Source of the DNA: JAGNZR01 sp051646055
Lineage (GTDB): Bacteria; Fusobacteriota; Fusobacteriia; Fusobacteriales; Fusobacteriaceae
DNA: 64,000 nt
Assembly: GCA_051646055.1 (NCBI GenBank)
Contig: JBOFCM010000189.1
Span: 5,674-69,673, forward strand
Direction: 5' to 3'
The notes under the pieces were generated by a model. It saw only the letters and a program-made list of their open reading frames with translations. It was not told the DNA's origin and did not search any database. Below, in pieces: positions 53,801 to 62,654 of the stretch. Every line of letters starts with the position of its first letter. Position 1 is the stretch's first letter. A program made the translations under genes and the position numbers.

Positions 53801-54727
53801 ATCTTTTAAATTTTTATAGTTCAGTTCATAGATAAGAAAATCGGGATTTATATCTTTGATAATCTCTGCTATTTTTTCACTTTGAAAAACAGCGTGGGTA
53901 TCTATGGATTTTATATGTGATATTTCAGTAAAGTATCTCTCTTGTAATGTTCCTTTTTCCCATTTTTCAAGAAGTTTAAAAAAATCTTCTGATAAATATC
54001 TTTGGGAGAGGGAGCAGTTAAGATGAATTCCAAGAATATATTTTTTCATCTCTCCTAACTGTTCTAGGTGCTGGGATATGAAATCTGCTCCCTGGGAAAA
54101 ATCTGAGAATTTTTCTAGGCAGATGAGATGGGAAAAATCCATCATAACTCCTTTTTTTGGATAATTGACTCCGTGGAAAAAATTCAGTTCTTCCTGAGAA
54201 CCTGAAAGTCTTAACCCTGGCCAGGGAAGATTTTCAAAAAGAAGATAAGGAATAGTTTCGAAGGAATCTAGAAAATCAGGAGTGAAAATGGTATTCAGAA
54301 GTTCAAGTGTAGCTTCTAGAATATCCTGGTCGGTATATTCGTAATCGAGGGTAAAAATGTCACGAGGTCTCACATGAGAAACATGGAATACAACATAGTG
54401 AGGATTGAGAGAAAAAGCCTTGAGGAATTCATTTCTAAAAGTTTCGATTAATTTCTGAGAAGAAGAGATACCATAGGGAGAGATATTTCCAAAATCTTCC
54501 AGAAGATTTTTTTTGTTCTCTCTCCAGATGTCCAACCATGTTGGAAAATAGATTATATGGACTCCTTTAATAGGCAGGGAACGGAAGAGAGAGGGAGAAC
54601 AATAGTCTCCCACAATAGTTTCCATACCATGTAGACCTAGAGAATGAAATTTGTTTTGGAGTTTTTGAAACTCGTCAAGTGAGTCATCTTGAGGCATGTA
54701 GCTTATAAGTTTTAACAGTTTTATCAC
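53753..54727 (-). CDS. Sugar phosphate isomerase/epimerase-like TIM barrel protein
   Basis: A 324-residue protein with the pattern of the xylose-isomerase-like/AP endonuclease 2 superfamily: VVFHVSHVRP, LLFENLPWPG, MMDFSHLICLE and GIHLNCS with candidate metal-binding Glu, Asp and His residues. Substrate unknown. The start is a GTG at 54727 with only a weak ribosome site, so it is uncertain; an ATG 10 codons further in has no better site. It converges on and overlaps the binding-protein gene. Confidence 0.65.
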   Translation of the reverse strand: MIKLLKLISYMPQDDSLDEFQKLQNKFHSLGLHGMETIVGDYCSPSLFRSLPIKGVHIIYFPTWLDIWRENKKNLLEDFGNISPYGISSSQKLIETFRNEFLKAFSLNPHYVVFHVSHVRPRDIFTLDYEYTDQDILEATLELLNTIFTPDFLDSFETIPYLLFENLPWPGLRLSGSQEELNFFHGVNYPKKGVMMDFSHLICLEKFSDFSQGADFISQHLEQLGEMKKYILGIHLNCSLSQRYLSEDFFKLLEKWEKGTLQERYFTEISHIKSIDTHAVFQSEKIAEIIKDINPDFLIYELNYKNLKDLLSLVEFQNSFLDTL

Positions 54728-54797
54728 CAGCTTCTATATTTTTCTAATATTTTAGAGGATTAAAAAGAAAATAGCAATAAAATTTTAGGAGGAATCT

Positions 54798-55202
54798 ATG
54801 TTTGTTACAGAATATAAGGTTACAGTGAGAGATATAAACTATGGAGGACATATGGGAAATGAAGTTCCTCTTCTGCTTTTTCAGCAGGTAAGAATAGATT
54901 TTTTGAAATCCTATTCCCTTTCAGAAGTAGATATTGGAGATGGGGTAGGAACCATTCAGAGAGAGAGTCATGTGAAATATAATAGGGAAGTTTTTTTGGG
55001 AGATAAACTGAAAATCTCCATAGATAAAATAGAGATAGAAAAATTGAGCCTTAAATTTTATTATACTGTCTATAATGAATTAGAAGTAAATGTGGTAGAA
55101 GGAGCAACACTCATGCTTGCTTATAATTATAAACTGAAAAAAGTTTCAAAAGTTCCAGAAAGCTTCAGAAAAATAATAGAAAAGATATCAGAAAAAAATT
55201 AA
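54798..55202 (+). CDS. Hotdog-fold acyl-CoA thioesterase (YbgC/4HBT-like)
   Basis: A 134-residue single hotdog domain. TVRDINYGGHMGNEVPLLLFQQVRIDFL gives the catalytic Asp and the H-x-x-N type loop of the 4HBT family, and SHVKYNREVFLGDKL follows. It likely hydrolyses acyl-CoA or acyl-ACP; the substrate is unknown. The start is ATG 54798 after GGAGGA. Confidence 0.85.
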   Translation: MFVTEYKVTVRDINYGGHMGNEVPLLLFQQVRIDFLKSYSLSEVDIGDGVGTIQRESHVKYNREVFLGDKLKISIDKIEIEKLSLKFYYTVYNELEVNVVEGATLMLAYNYKLKKVSKVPESFRKIIEKISEKN

Positions 55203-55219
55203 AAAATCAGGAGAGCAAA

Positions 55220-55822
55220 ATGATAAAAAACATTATTTTTGATTTGGGAAATGTGCTTATAGAATTCAATCCTTATAGTTTTGTAGAAAAAAATATTCCA
55301 GAGGAAGATAGAGATGAAGTTTTTCACATGATATTTCAGAGAAAGGAGTGGCTGGAATTGGATAGAGGAACCCTAAGCTATGATGAGGTGGTCAAATTTT
55401 TTGCAACGAGATTTCCTCAATATGAAAAACAGATAAGAAATTTTTTTGAAAATAAGATAATAGATTGCCTAAAACCTATTGAGGAGAATATAAAGATTGT
55501 AGAAATTTTAAAAAAGAGAGATTACAAACTTTATATTCTTTCCAATTTTCATTATCCCGCTTTTAAAAATATTTCTGAAAAATGGGAGTTTTTTAAACTT
55601 TTTGATGGTCAGGTAATTTCTTCCCATGCTAACCTTCTTAAACCGGAGAAGGAAATTTATGAAGAGATACTGGGAAAATATAAGCTAGTACCTAAAGAGA
55701 CTCTTTTTATAGATGATTCCTTGGAAAATATAGAGGCAGGAAAAAAATTCGGACTCCATACAATCCATCTAGATAACTATAAAGAACTGAAAAAAAAATT
55801 AGAGGAAATATCCTTGATTTGA
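55220..55822 (+). CDS. HAD-family phosphatase (YihX-like)
   Basis: A 200-residue HAD subfamily IA hydrolase. Motif I is FDLGNVLIEF (nucleophile Asp near residue 7), motif II the Ser of YILSNFHYPAF, motif III the Lys in KPEKEIYEEI and motif IV LFIDDSLENIEAG. The first Asp is followed by Leu-Gly-Asn, as in the YihX glucose-1-phosphatase group. A sugar-phosphate substrate is likely, not proven. The start is ATG 55220; a terminator follows. Confidence 0.85.
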   Translation: MIKNIIFDLGNVLIEFNPYSFVEKNIPEEDRDEVFHMIFQRKEWLELDRGTLSYDEVVKFFATRFPQYEKQIRNFFENKIIDCLKPIEENIKIVEILKKRDYKLYILSNFHYPAFKNISEKWEFFKLFDGQVISSHANLLKPEKEIYEEILGKYKLVPKETLFIDDSLENIEAGKKFGLHTIHLDNYKELKKKLEEISLI

Positions 55823-55843
55823 CGAAAACATTTTATAGGAAAG

Positions 55844-55868
55844 TAGAGATTTGTATCTCTATTTTTTT
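55844..55868 (+). terminator. Rho-independent terminator after the HAD gene
   Basis: TAGAGAT (55844-55850) pairs with ATCTCTA (55855-55861), with a short loop and seven T residues. Confidence 0.8.
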
Positions 55869-55920
55869 AGTTGAATAAAAAATCAATGATATTACAGTTA
55901 AAATTAATTTTTAATTAAAC

Positions 55921-55949
55921 TTGTAATTATCTATATATTCGAGTATAAT
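55921..55949 (+). promoter_or_regulatory. Sigma70-type promoter for glmS
   Basis: TTGTAA (55921-55926) and TATAAT (55944-55949) are separated by 17 bases. Transcription would start near 55956, just before the ribozyme P1 strand, which supports both calls. Confidence 0.8.
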
Positions 55950-55958
55950 CCACAGGCA

Positions 55959-56128
55959 AAGCGATTGAAGATATAAAAAGCGCCAGAACCATATTTTTTA
56001 ATATGGTTGACGAGGATCAGGGTTATCGAAAAATTCGGCGGATACCTGAGGGAACTGCATTCTGAAGAGACATTACAAAAATTTCTGGTAACGGAAATTA
56101 CAAAGCATGTTTCACGCAGCTATCGCTT
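55959..56128 (+). ncRNA. glmS ribozyme (glucosamine-6-phosphate-responsive self-cleaving element)
   Basis: The glmS ribozyme consensus is met segment by segment: AGCGCCAGAAC at 55979-55989 with the cleavage site between A55979 and G55980, a CCATATT/AATATGG hairpin, GTTGACGAGGATC, ATCGAAAAATTCGGCGGAT, and ACAAAGCATGTTTCACGCAG at 56100-56119. P1 closes as AAGCGAT (55959-55965) with ATCGCTT (56122-56128). In the known system, glucosamine-6-phosphate is a cofactor for self-cleavage, and the cleaved mRNA is degraded, giving feedback on glmS. An ATG at 56107 belongs to the ribozyme core and is not a start codon. Confidence 0.97.
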
Positions 56129-56160
56129 CTGTAGATTTAAAAAAATACGGAGGTAAAATT

Positions 56161-57987
56161 ATGTGTGGTATTGTAGGTTATGTGGGGCATGGAGATGCTG
56201 TAGAAGTTATATTGGAAGGATTATCTAAACTGGAGTACAGAGGATACGATTCTTCAGGAATAGCTATAATTGAAAATGGAAAGATAAGAGTAGAAAAAAA
56301 GACAGGTAAACTTAAAGTACTTAGTGACTATCTTGCAACAAATCCCATGAGTTCAGATGTTGGAATAGGACATACCAGATGGGCAACCCATGGAGCTCCG
56401 TCGGATATCAATTCTCACCCTCATTTCAGCAAGGATAAGAGTGTAGCAGTTATTCACAACGGTATTGTTGAAAACTATCTTGCTCTGAAAAAAGAGCTGA
56501 AAGAGAAAGGATATGAGTTTATCTCTGAAACAGACACTGAAGTTCTTGCTCATCTCTTTCACTATTATTATGACGGAGAGATGCTGAGCACACTTAGAAA
56601 AGTTTTGAATAGAGTAACTGGGACTTATGCCTTGGGAATAATTCATAAAAATCATCCTAATCAGCTGGCGTGTGCAAGAAAAGATAGTCCGCTGGTTATA
56701 GGAATAGGGAATGGAGCTAACTATATTGCGTCAGATGTTCCGGCACTTCTCAAGTATACAAAGGATGTATATTTTCTAGAAAATGGAGACTATGCTCTCT
56801 TAGATTGCGAGACTATCCGGATTTTTGATAAGGAGGATAAACCAACTATCCGTGAAAAACATGAGATAAAATGGAGTCTAGAACAAGCTACCAAAGCTGG
56901 ATATCCTCATTTTATGATAAAAGAGATCTATGAACAGCCTAAAACTCTCAGAGAAACTCTGAAGAGAAGAGTAGAATTAGAAGATTATTCTATAAATTTT
57001 GAGAATGCTCTTACTTCTGAGGATATGGAGAAGATAAAAGATATATATATAGTTGCCTGTGGGACAGCTTATCATGCAGGACTTCAAGGGAAATATGCAA
57101 TAGAGAAGCTGGCAAATCTGAGAGTGGATAGCGAGATAGCATCTGAGTTCAGATATTCGGCTCCTTTTGTGACAGAAAACAGTCTGGCAATTTTTGTAAC
57201 CCAGTCTGGAGAGACATTGGATACCCTTCTAGCCATGAAAGAGTGTAAAAGAAAAGGTGCTCTGACTCTTGCAATTACAAATGTGGTAGGATCGACCATT
57301 GCCAGAGAAGCAGACAGAGTAATTTATACAATGGCTGGACCAGAAATAGCTGTCGCTTCGACAAAAGCTTACACTAATCAGGTTCTGACTCTCCAGCTTC
57401 TTGCCCTGTATCTGGCTGACATAAGAAAAACTATAACTTTCCAGGAGAAAAAAGAGATCCTGGATGAGCTCTTTAGAATTCCAGATAAGATGGAAGAATT
57501 TTTTAAGGATGAGTGTATAGTAAAAGGAATAGCGGAAAATTTTGCTAAGTCTGCCAATGGATTCTATATAGGAAGAGGGTTAGACTATAAAGTGGCCATG
57601 GAGGGATCTCTCAAAATGAAAGAGATCACATATATACATACAGAAGCTTTTGCAAGTGGAGAGTTGAAACATGGAACAATAGCGCTAATAGAAAAAGGTA
57701 TTCCTGCCTTGGTTATGGCCACGCAACAGGATCTTATTGAAAAATCAGTTTCTAACATAAAAGAACTGAAAGCTAGAGGAGCACATATAATTACAGTGTC
57801 TCAGAAAAAAAATCACGAGATGAAGGATGTCTCAGATGAGACTATATTTATTCCAGATACTCTAGATTTGACAACCGGACTTCTTTCAGTAGTTCCATTA
57901 CAGCTGCTAGCTTATTATACATCTGTATTCAAAGGTATAGATGTGGATAAACCTAGAAATTTAGCGAAATCAGTGACAGTAGAATAA
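56161..57987 (+). CDS. glmS: Glucosamine-fructose-6-phosphate aminotransferase
   Basis: A 608-residue enzyme that makes glucosamine-6-phosphate from fructose-6-phosphate and glutamine, the entry to peptidoglycan and lipid A sugars. The glutaminase domain opens MCGIVGYVG, where Cys2 is the N-terminal nucleophile that must be exposed; this fixes the start at ATG 56161 behind GGAGG. GIGHTRWATHG and two SIS domains (for example FVTQSGETLDTL) follow, ending LAKSVTVE. It is controlled by the ribozyme in its leader. Confidence 0.98.
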   Translation: MCGIVGYVGHGDAVEVILEGLSKLEYRGYDSSGIAIIENGKIRVEKKTGKLKVLSDYLATNPMSSDVGIGHTRWATHGAPSDINSHPHFSKDKSVAVIHNGIVENYLALKKELKEKGYEFISETDTEVLAHLFHYYYDGEMLSTLRKVLNRVTGTYALGIIHKNHPNQLACARKDSPLVIGIGNGANYIASDVPALLKYTKDVYFLENGDYALLDCETIRIFDKEDKPTIREKHEIKWSLEQATKAGYPHFMIKEIYEQPKTLRETLKRRVELEDYSINFENALTSEDMEKIKDIYIVACGTAYHAGLQGKYAIEKLANLRVDSEIASEFRYSAPFVTENSLAIFVTQSGETLDTLLAMKECKRKGALTLAITNVVGSTIAREADRVIYTMAGPEIAVASTKAYTNQVLTLQLLALYLADIRKTITFQEKKEILDELFRIPDKMEEFFKDECIVKGIAENFAKSANGFYIGRGLDYKVAMEGSLKMKEITYIHTEAFASGELKHGTIALIEKGIPALVMATQQDLIEKSVSNIKELKARGAHIITVSQKKNHEMKDVSDETIFIPDTLDLTTGLLSVVPLQLLAYYTSVFKGIDVDKPRNLAKSVTVE

Positions 57988-57998
57988 TAATATTGAAG

Positions 57999-58043
57999 AA
58001 AATATTCTTTTGAGATATACTTATCTTGAGAGAATATTTTTTT
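57999..58043 (+). terminator. Rho-independent terminator after glmS
   Basis: AAAATATTCT (57999-58008) pairs with AGAATATTTT (58031-58040), with an inner AGATA/TATCT stem, followed by T residues. Confidence 0.85.
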
Positions 58044-58068
58044 ATAAAAACAGAATCAGGGAGGGAAT

Positions 58069-59844
58069 ATGACAACAAGGGAAAAATTAGAAAGAGTCAG
58101 AGCTGTAATGGAGAAGGAGGGGGTAGCAGCTTATTATATAACTGCTTCAGATTATCATCAGAGTGAGTACATAGGAGATTTTTTTAAGATAAGACAATAT
58201 ATTTCAGGATTTACAGGATCTTTTGGAAATCTAGTTATCACAAAGGATTCGGCCGCTCTCTGGACAGATGGAAGATATGATGTACAGGCTGTGGAAGAGT
58301 TGAAAGATTCTACTATAATCCCATATGTTGTAGGAAGAGAGGGGACACCTGATTTTAAAAATTGGATCTGCGAAAAACTTGAAGAAGGAGAAATCGTTGG
58401 ATTTGATGGAAGGACAATCTCATCTAAAATTGGAAGTGAGATGAAAAGCTTTTTTGAAAAAAAGGGGATAAGAATAAGAGAAAATTTGGATATAGTTGAC
58501 AGATTCTGGAATATGAGACCTCAGATGGCAAAGACACCGGCATTTTTACTTCCGTTAGGTTATGTAGGGATGACTTTTGAGGAAAAAATAGCCGCAGTCA
58601 GAGAGATGATGAGGAAAGAGGGGGCAGATTATAATATTCTCATAACTTTAGATGATATCGCATGGTTATACAATATAAGAGGAAGAGATATAAAAAATAC
58701 TCCTGTAACAATGGCATATTCTATAATTTCTCAAGAAAAAGTGATACTATACATTGAAAAATCTAAAATTACAGGAAAAGTAGAGGAATATCTCAATAAG
58801 AATCATGTAGAGATAAGGGAATATAGTGCGATTTATGAGGATGTAAAAAGTTTTCAGAAGGAGGATAGAATTCTTATAGATGGAAATAAGATGAATTTTG
58901 CTATCTATAATAAAATTTCTCACCTGAACCTGATAGATACCCAGCTTCCTACCACATTGCTCAAAGCTATAAAAAATGAGATAGAGATAGAAAATACAAA
59001 AAAAGCCCATATAAAAGACGGGGTTGCCCTCACAAAATTTATATATTGGCTGAAAAATAATATAGGAAAAATCGAAATAAATGAATTGGATGCTGCAAGA
59101 AAAGCGGAAGAGATGAGAGCTGAACAGGAAGATTACATTGAACCTAGCTTCAATACCATATCTGCCTATATGAGTAATGCTGCGATGCCACATTATTCAG
59201 CAACAGCAGAAAAATATTCGACACTTAAAAACAGAGGTCTTTATCTTATAGATTCAGGTGGGCAGTATCTGGATGGAACTACAGATGTAACAAGGACGAT
59301 AGCTGTGGGAGAGTTGACTGATGAGCTAAAAAGGGATAATACTCTAGTTTTAAAGGGCATGATTTCCCTTTCGATGGTAAAATTTATGGCGGGAACAACC
59401 GGAACTAATTTGGATATACTGGCTAGAAAAGCACTTTGGGAGCAGGGGCTGAATTTCAATCACGGAACAGGGCATGGAGTCGGACATGTTTTGGGAGTAC
59501 ATGAGGGACCTCACGGAATAAGACAGGCATATAATCCATTTCCATTAGAGCCAGGGATGATAATCAGTAATGAGCCAGGTCTCTATATCCCGGGGGCTCA
59601 TGGAATAAGAATAGAAAATGAGTTGTTTGTAACTGAATATATGGAAACTGTATTTGGGAAGTTTTATCAGTTCCAGCCTCTTACTTTTGTACCTATAGAT
59701 ATAGATGCCATAGAGGTTGGGCTTCTTTCCCAGGAAGAGAGAGAATATCTAAACAATTACCACAACGAGGTCTTTGAAAAGATATCTCCATACCTGAATG
59801 ATGCCGAAAAAAACTGGTTAGAAGAGTATACAAGAGAGATTTAA
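58069..59844 (+). CDS. Xaa-Pro aminopeptidase (M24 family)
   Basis: A 591-residue three-domain aminopeptidase P. Two creatinase-type N-terminal domains (about 1-300) precede a pita-bread M24 catalytic domain with all five metal ligands: Asp residues in YLDGTTDVTRTI, His in HGTGHGVGHVLGVHEG, and Glu residues in ISNEPGLY and GIRIENEL. It removes N-terminal residues before proline. The start is ATG 58069 after GGGAGG. The stop converges with and slightly overlaps the helicase gene. Confidence 0.95.
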   Translation: MTTREKLERVRAVMEKEGVAAYYITASDYHQSEYIGDFFKIRQYISGFTGSFGNLVITKDSAALWTDGRYDVQAVEELKDSTIIPYVVGREGTPDFKNWICEKLEEGEIVGFDGRTISSKIGSEMKSFFEKKGIRIRENLDIVDRFWNMRPQMAKTPAFLLPLGYVGMTFEEKIAAVREMMRKEGADYNILITLDDIAWLYNIRGRDIKNTPVTMAYSIISQEKVILYIEKSKITGKVEEYLNKNHVEIREYSAIYEDVKSFQKEDRILIDGNKMNFAIYNKISHLNLIDTQLPTTLLKAIKNEIEIENTKKAHIKDGVALTKFIYWLKNNIGKIEINELDAARKAEEMRAEQEDYIEPSFNTISAYMSNAAMPHYSATAEKYSTLKNRGLYLIDSGGQYLDGTTDVTRTIAVGELTDELKRDNTLVLKGMISLSMVKFMAGTTGTNLDILARKALWEQGLNFNHGTGHGVGHVLGVHEGPHGIRQAYNPFPLEPGMIISNEPGLYIPGAHGIRIENELFVTEYMETVFGKFYQFQPLTFVPIDIDAIEVGLLSQEEREYLNNYHNEVFEKISPYLNDAEKNWLEEYTREI

Positions 59845-62654
59845 AACAAAATTTTATCACAGTAGAATCGGAACTGGCACTGTGAACATAGATGAGAGAA
59901 AGGTGTTTTTGAGAAAAACTCCTTTCTCTCTATTTTTTTTACTGTGGCATCGAATTCCTCCATAATGCTCATTTCCAATTTTTCATCGGATGGAACAGAG
60001 TGAAATCTGGAGCTGGAATCCCTTGTATAATAGAGACTGAGATCTTTTACTGGATACCCATTCTCTCTGAGAAGGTAGCCATAGACCAAAAGCTGTTTTT
60101 TGTAGCTTTCAGGAATTTTTTTCGGAAGGGATTCGGAGGTTTTAAAATCCACAACGGAGACCCCATTCTCTTTTTTTAGTATCATATCGATGACACCGTC
60201 GATTATATAGTTTTTTCTTAAAGATGAGAGAGCAAGTTCAGAGGCCTGAAGAGAGAGGAGTGTCTCTCCGTTATTTAAAAGATATGAAAAAACCTGATTT
60301 TTACTCTCTTCAGCTTCAACCCGGGAAAGTTTCATATTGAGTTTTTTCTTAAGAAAATCATAATTCTCTCTCAAACGGAATTTCATAAAATCCTCAGTGA
60401 TGAAAGTTCCTTTCATAATATTCTGATGGATATCATCGATGGTTTTATGGACCAAAGTTCCCAGTATCTCCTTGGAACTATGAAGAGAGGGAAAACCTAT
60501 ATATTTTAAAAATCTATATTTGATAGGGCAATTTGAATAGAGAAGGATATCTCCTGTATAGGAGTATCTTTTCTTTTTCTCACTGCTTTTAATTTTGTCC
60601 ACAGAAATATTTTTAAAAAATTCTTCTTCCTGAGAAAATTCCTGCAAACTATTTAAGGAGTTTAGGAATAAATTGGAAGGAGATTTAGGGAAAGAGTTTT
60701 CTCTGTATTCAGCAGTGAGGAAAAGGAGGTTTTTAGCCCTAGAAAATCCGGTGTAAAAAATTCTATAAAAATCCATGGCTCCCTCCCTTTCAAATCTGTT
60801 TCTGTCCAGTTGAAATATCTCTTCCCGAAGTTTTTCTCCAAGGGAATTTTTGTCAGATTTTTCGGGAGAAGAGTCTAAGCTACCTATAAATACCACCGGG
60901 AATTCAAGTCCTTTACTCTGGTGAAAAGTGAGAAAAGAGATATGGTCGGGAATAGAGATATCCTCCTCATCTTCATATTCGTTGATTCCCATCTCCATAA
61001 GAAAAGGAAGGTAGTCGTCAAAAAACTCTTCTGAGAGAGCAGATTTTCCACTTTCTTCAAATTTTGAAAAAATATTTGCCAGAATAGCTATGTTTTTTTC
61101 AATAAGTTCATTCTTTCTATCACCTATTCTGGATTTTGAAAAAAGTTCTTGATAGAGCTGAAATTTAAAAAATTCATAAAAAATAGGAAGAAAGTTTTTT
61201 ATCTCTCCCGTGTGAAAATTGTGAATCCATTCTTTTAGAGAGGGGTCTTTTTTATCTATAAATTTTTCTGCATATTGAACCATCTTGAGATAGTTGGAAT
61301 AGAGAATATATTTTTCAGAAAAATTCATGTAGCTCTCTTTGGAAAATTCTCTAATCTTTTTTAAATAGCTTTTAAAAAGAAGAAGAGTTACTCCCAAAGT
61401 AAAGATGATCTCTTTTTTTTGGAAAAATTCTCCGCTTCTTGGGGAGTAAGTTTTTATTCCTTGAGAGTTAAGAGCATCTATAAGAGATCTGGCTTCTCTG
61501 GATTTTACTGATCTGAAAAGAAATGCCACCTGTGAAAAATCCTTTATTTTTCCGGCCTCCTTTAAATCTAGGAGAGTTTGACAGATTTTTTTATTCAGTT
61601 CAATCCTGTCGTGAGATGTAATTTTGAAAAGTGAACTGCTTTTGTTGTCATTTTTTTTAAAAGAGATAAGTTTTTTCTCGTATCTTTCCATTTCCCACGG
61701 AAATTCACCTATAAAAGCTGAATAAAAATCTATTATTTCACTGTTGGAACGGAAATTTTCCTGAAGCCTGATTACTTTACAATTATATTCCCTGAAGTGA
61801 TGGGGGAAATTCAGAATATTTTTTGTACTTGCACCGCGAAATCTGTAAATTGCCTGATCGTCATCTCCCACTACACAAATATTTTTATTTTGACCGGAAA
61901 GTTTCAAAAGAATCTCCCACTGTAGATCGTTGGTATCTTGAAACTCATCTACGAGTATATATCTATATTTTTCATGAAGTGAATCCAAAAGTTTTTTATC
62001 TTTTTCTAAAATTTTGTTGCATTGAGTAAGTATTTTTGAAAAATCTAAAAAACAATTCTCTTCTAACAGCTGAAGATAGAGAGAGTAGAGGATACCTAAA
62101 GTCTGAATCTGAGTAACTGAATTGTGATAAAGAATATCTGGAGCTATTTCACATTCAGAAAATTTTGAAAATAGAGAATATAATTCAGAGGCCAGTTTCT
62201 TATCTCTGAGTTTGAGAGAAGCGACTAGAGAATTAAACCCTTCTATCCGTCTAAAAAGATGAAGATTTTTATGGATAAGATATTTCTGTTCTGTCTCATC
62301 TAAAATCATAAAATTATGTTCAGATATTATTTTTTGACAGAGAGAATGAATGGTTCCTATATTTATTCTATTGAGATCTAAAGTGAAATTACAGTTTTTC
62401 AGCTCTTCAGCCACTCTTATTTTCAGTTCATTAGCGGCTTTGAGGGTAAAAGTTGTGACCACTATGGATTCTGGAGAGATTTTTTTCTCTATAAGGAGGT
62501 AGGCTATTTTTTTTACAAGGGTAAAAGTTTTTCCTGTCCCGGGTCCTGCGATTATGAGAAGAGGGCCCTCATTATGAAATACAGCAGCCAATTGGCTGCT
62601 GCTAAGATTTTCTAAATTTATATTATTAATGTTCTCTGATATTTTTAAATCCAT
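59841..62654 (-). CDS. UvrD-like helicase with C-terminal Fe-S PD-(D/E)xK nuclease domain
   Basis: A 937-residue SF1 helicase. Walker A is AGPGTGKTFTLVKK, Walker B DEFQDTND, then VGDDDQAIYRFRGAS, LTFHQSKGLEFPVVF and FYTGFSRAKNLLF. The C-terminal PF12705-type nuclease has VHKTIDDIH, GVIDMIL, VVDFKTSESLP (near 836) and QLLVYGYLL. A [4Fe-4S] set like that of AddB and Cas4 is present: one Cys in YSNCPIKY (near 710) and three in CSQCQFRFYC at the end. I use ATG 62654 (GAGG 9 bases upstream). The helicase-nuclease resembles AddA-type repair or defence enzymes, but no AddB partner is next to it. Confidence 0.85.
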   Translation of the reverse strand: MDLKISENINNINLENLSSSQLAAVFHNEGPLLIIAGPGTGKTFTLVKKIAYLLIEKKISPESIVVTTFTLKAANELKIRVAEELKNCNFTLDLNRINIGTIHSLCQKIISEHNFMILDETEQKYLIHKNLHLFRRIEGFNSLVASLKLRDKKLASELYSLFSKFSECEIAPDILYHNSVTQIQTLGILYSLYLQLLEENCFLDFSKILTQCNKILEKDKKLLDSLHEKYRYILVDEFQDTNDLQWEILLKLSGQNKNICVVGDDDQAIYRFRGASTKNILNFPHHFREYNCKVIRLQENFRSNSEIIDFYSAFIGEFPWEMERYEKKLISFKKNDNKSSSLFKITSHDRIELNKKICQTLLDLKEAGKIKDFSQVAFLFRSVKSREARSLIDALNSQGIKTYSPRSGEFFQKKEIIFTLGVTLLLFKSYLKKIREFSKESYMNFSEKYILYSNYLKMVQYAEKFIDKKDPSLKEWIHNFHTGEIKNFLPIFYEFFKFQLYQELFSKSRIGDRKNELIEKNIAILANIFSKFEESGKSALSEEFFDDYLPFLMEMGINEYEDEEDISIPDHISFLTFHQSKGLEFPVVFIGSLDSSPEKSDKNSLGEKLREEIFQLDRNRFEREGAMDFYRIFYTGFSRAKNLLFLTAEYRENSFPKSPSNLFLNSLNSLQEFSQEEEFFKNISVDKIKSSEKKKRYSYTGDILLYSNCPIKYRFLKYIGFPSLHSSKEILGTLVHKTIDDIHQNIMKGTFITEDFMKFRLRENYDFLKKKLNMKLSRVEAEESKNQVFSYLLNNGETLLSLQASELALSSLRKNYIIDGVIDMILKKENGVSVVDFKTSESLPKKIPESYKKQLLVYGYLLRENGYPVKDLSLYYTRDSSSRFHSVPSDEKLEMSIMEEFDATVKKIERKEFFSKTPFSHLCSQCQFRFYCDKILF

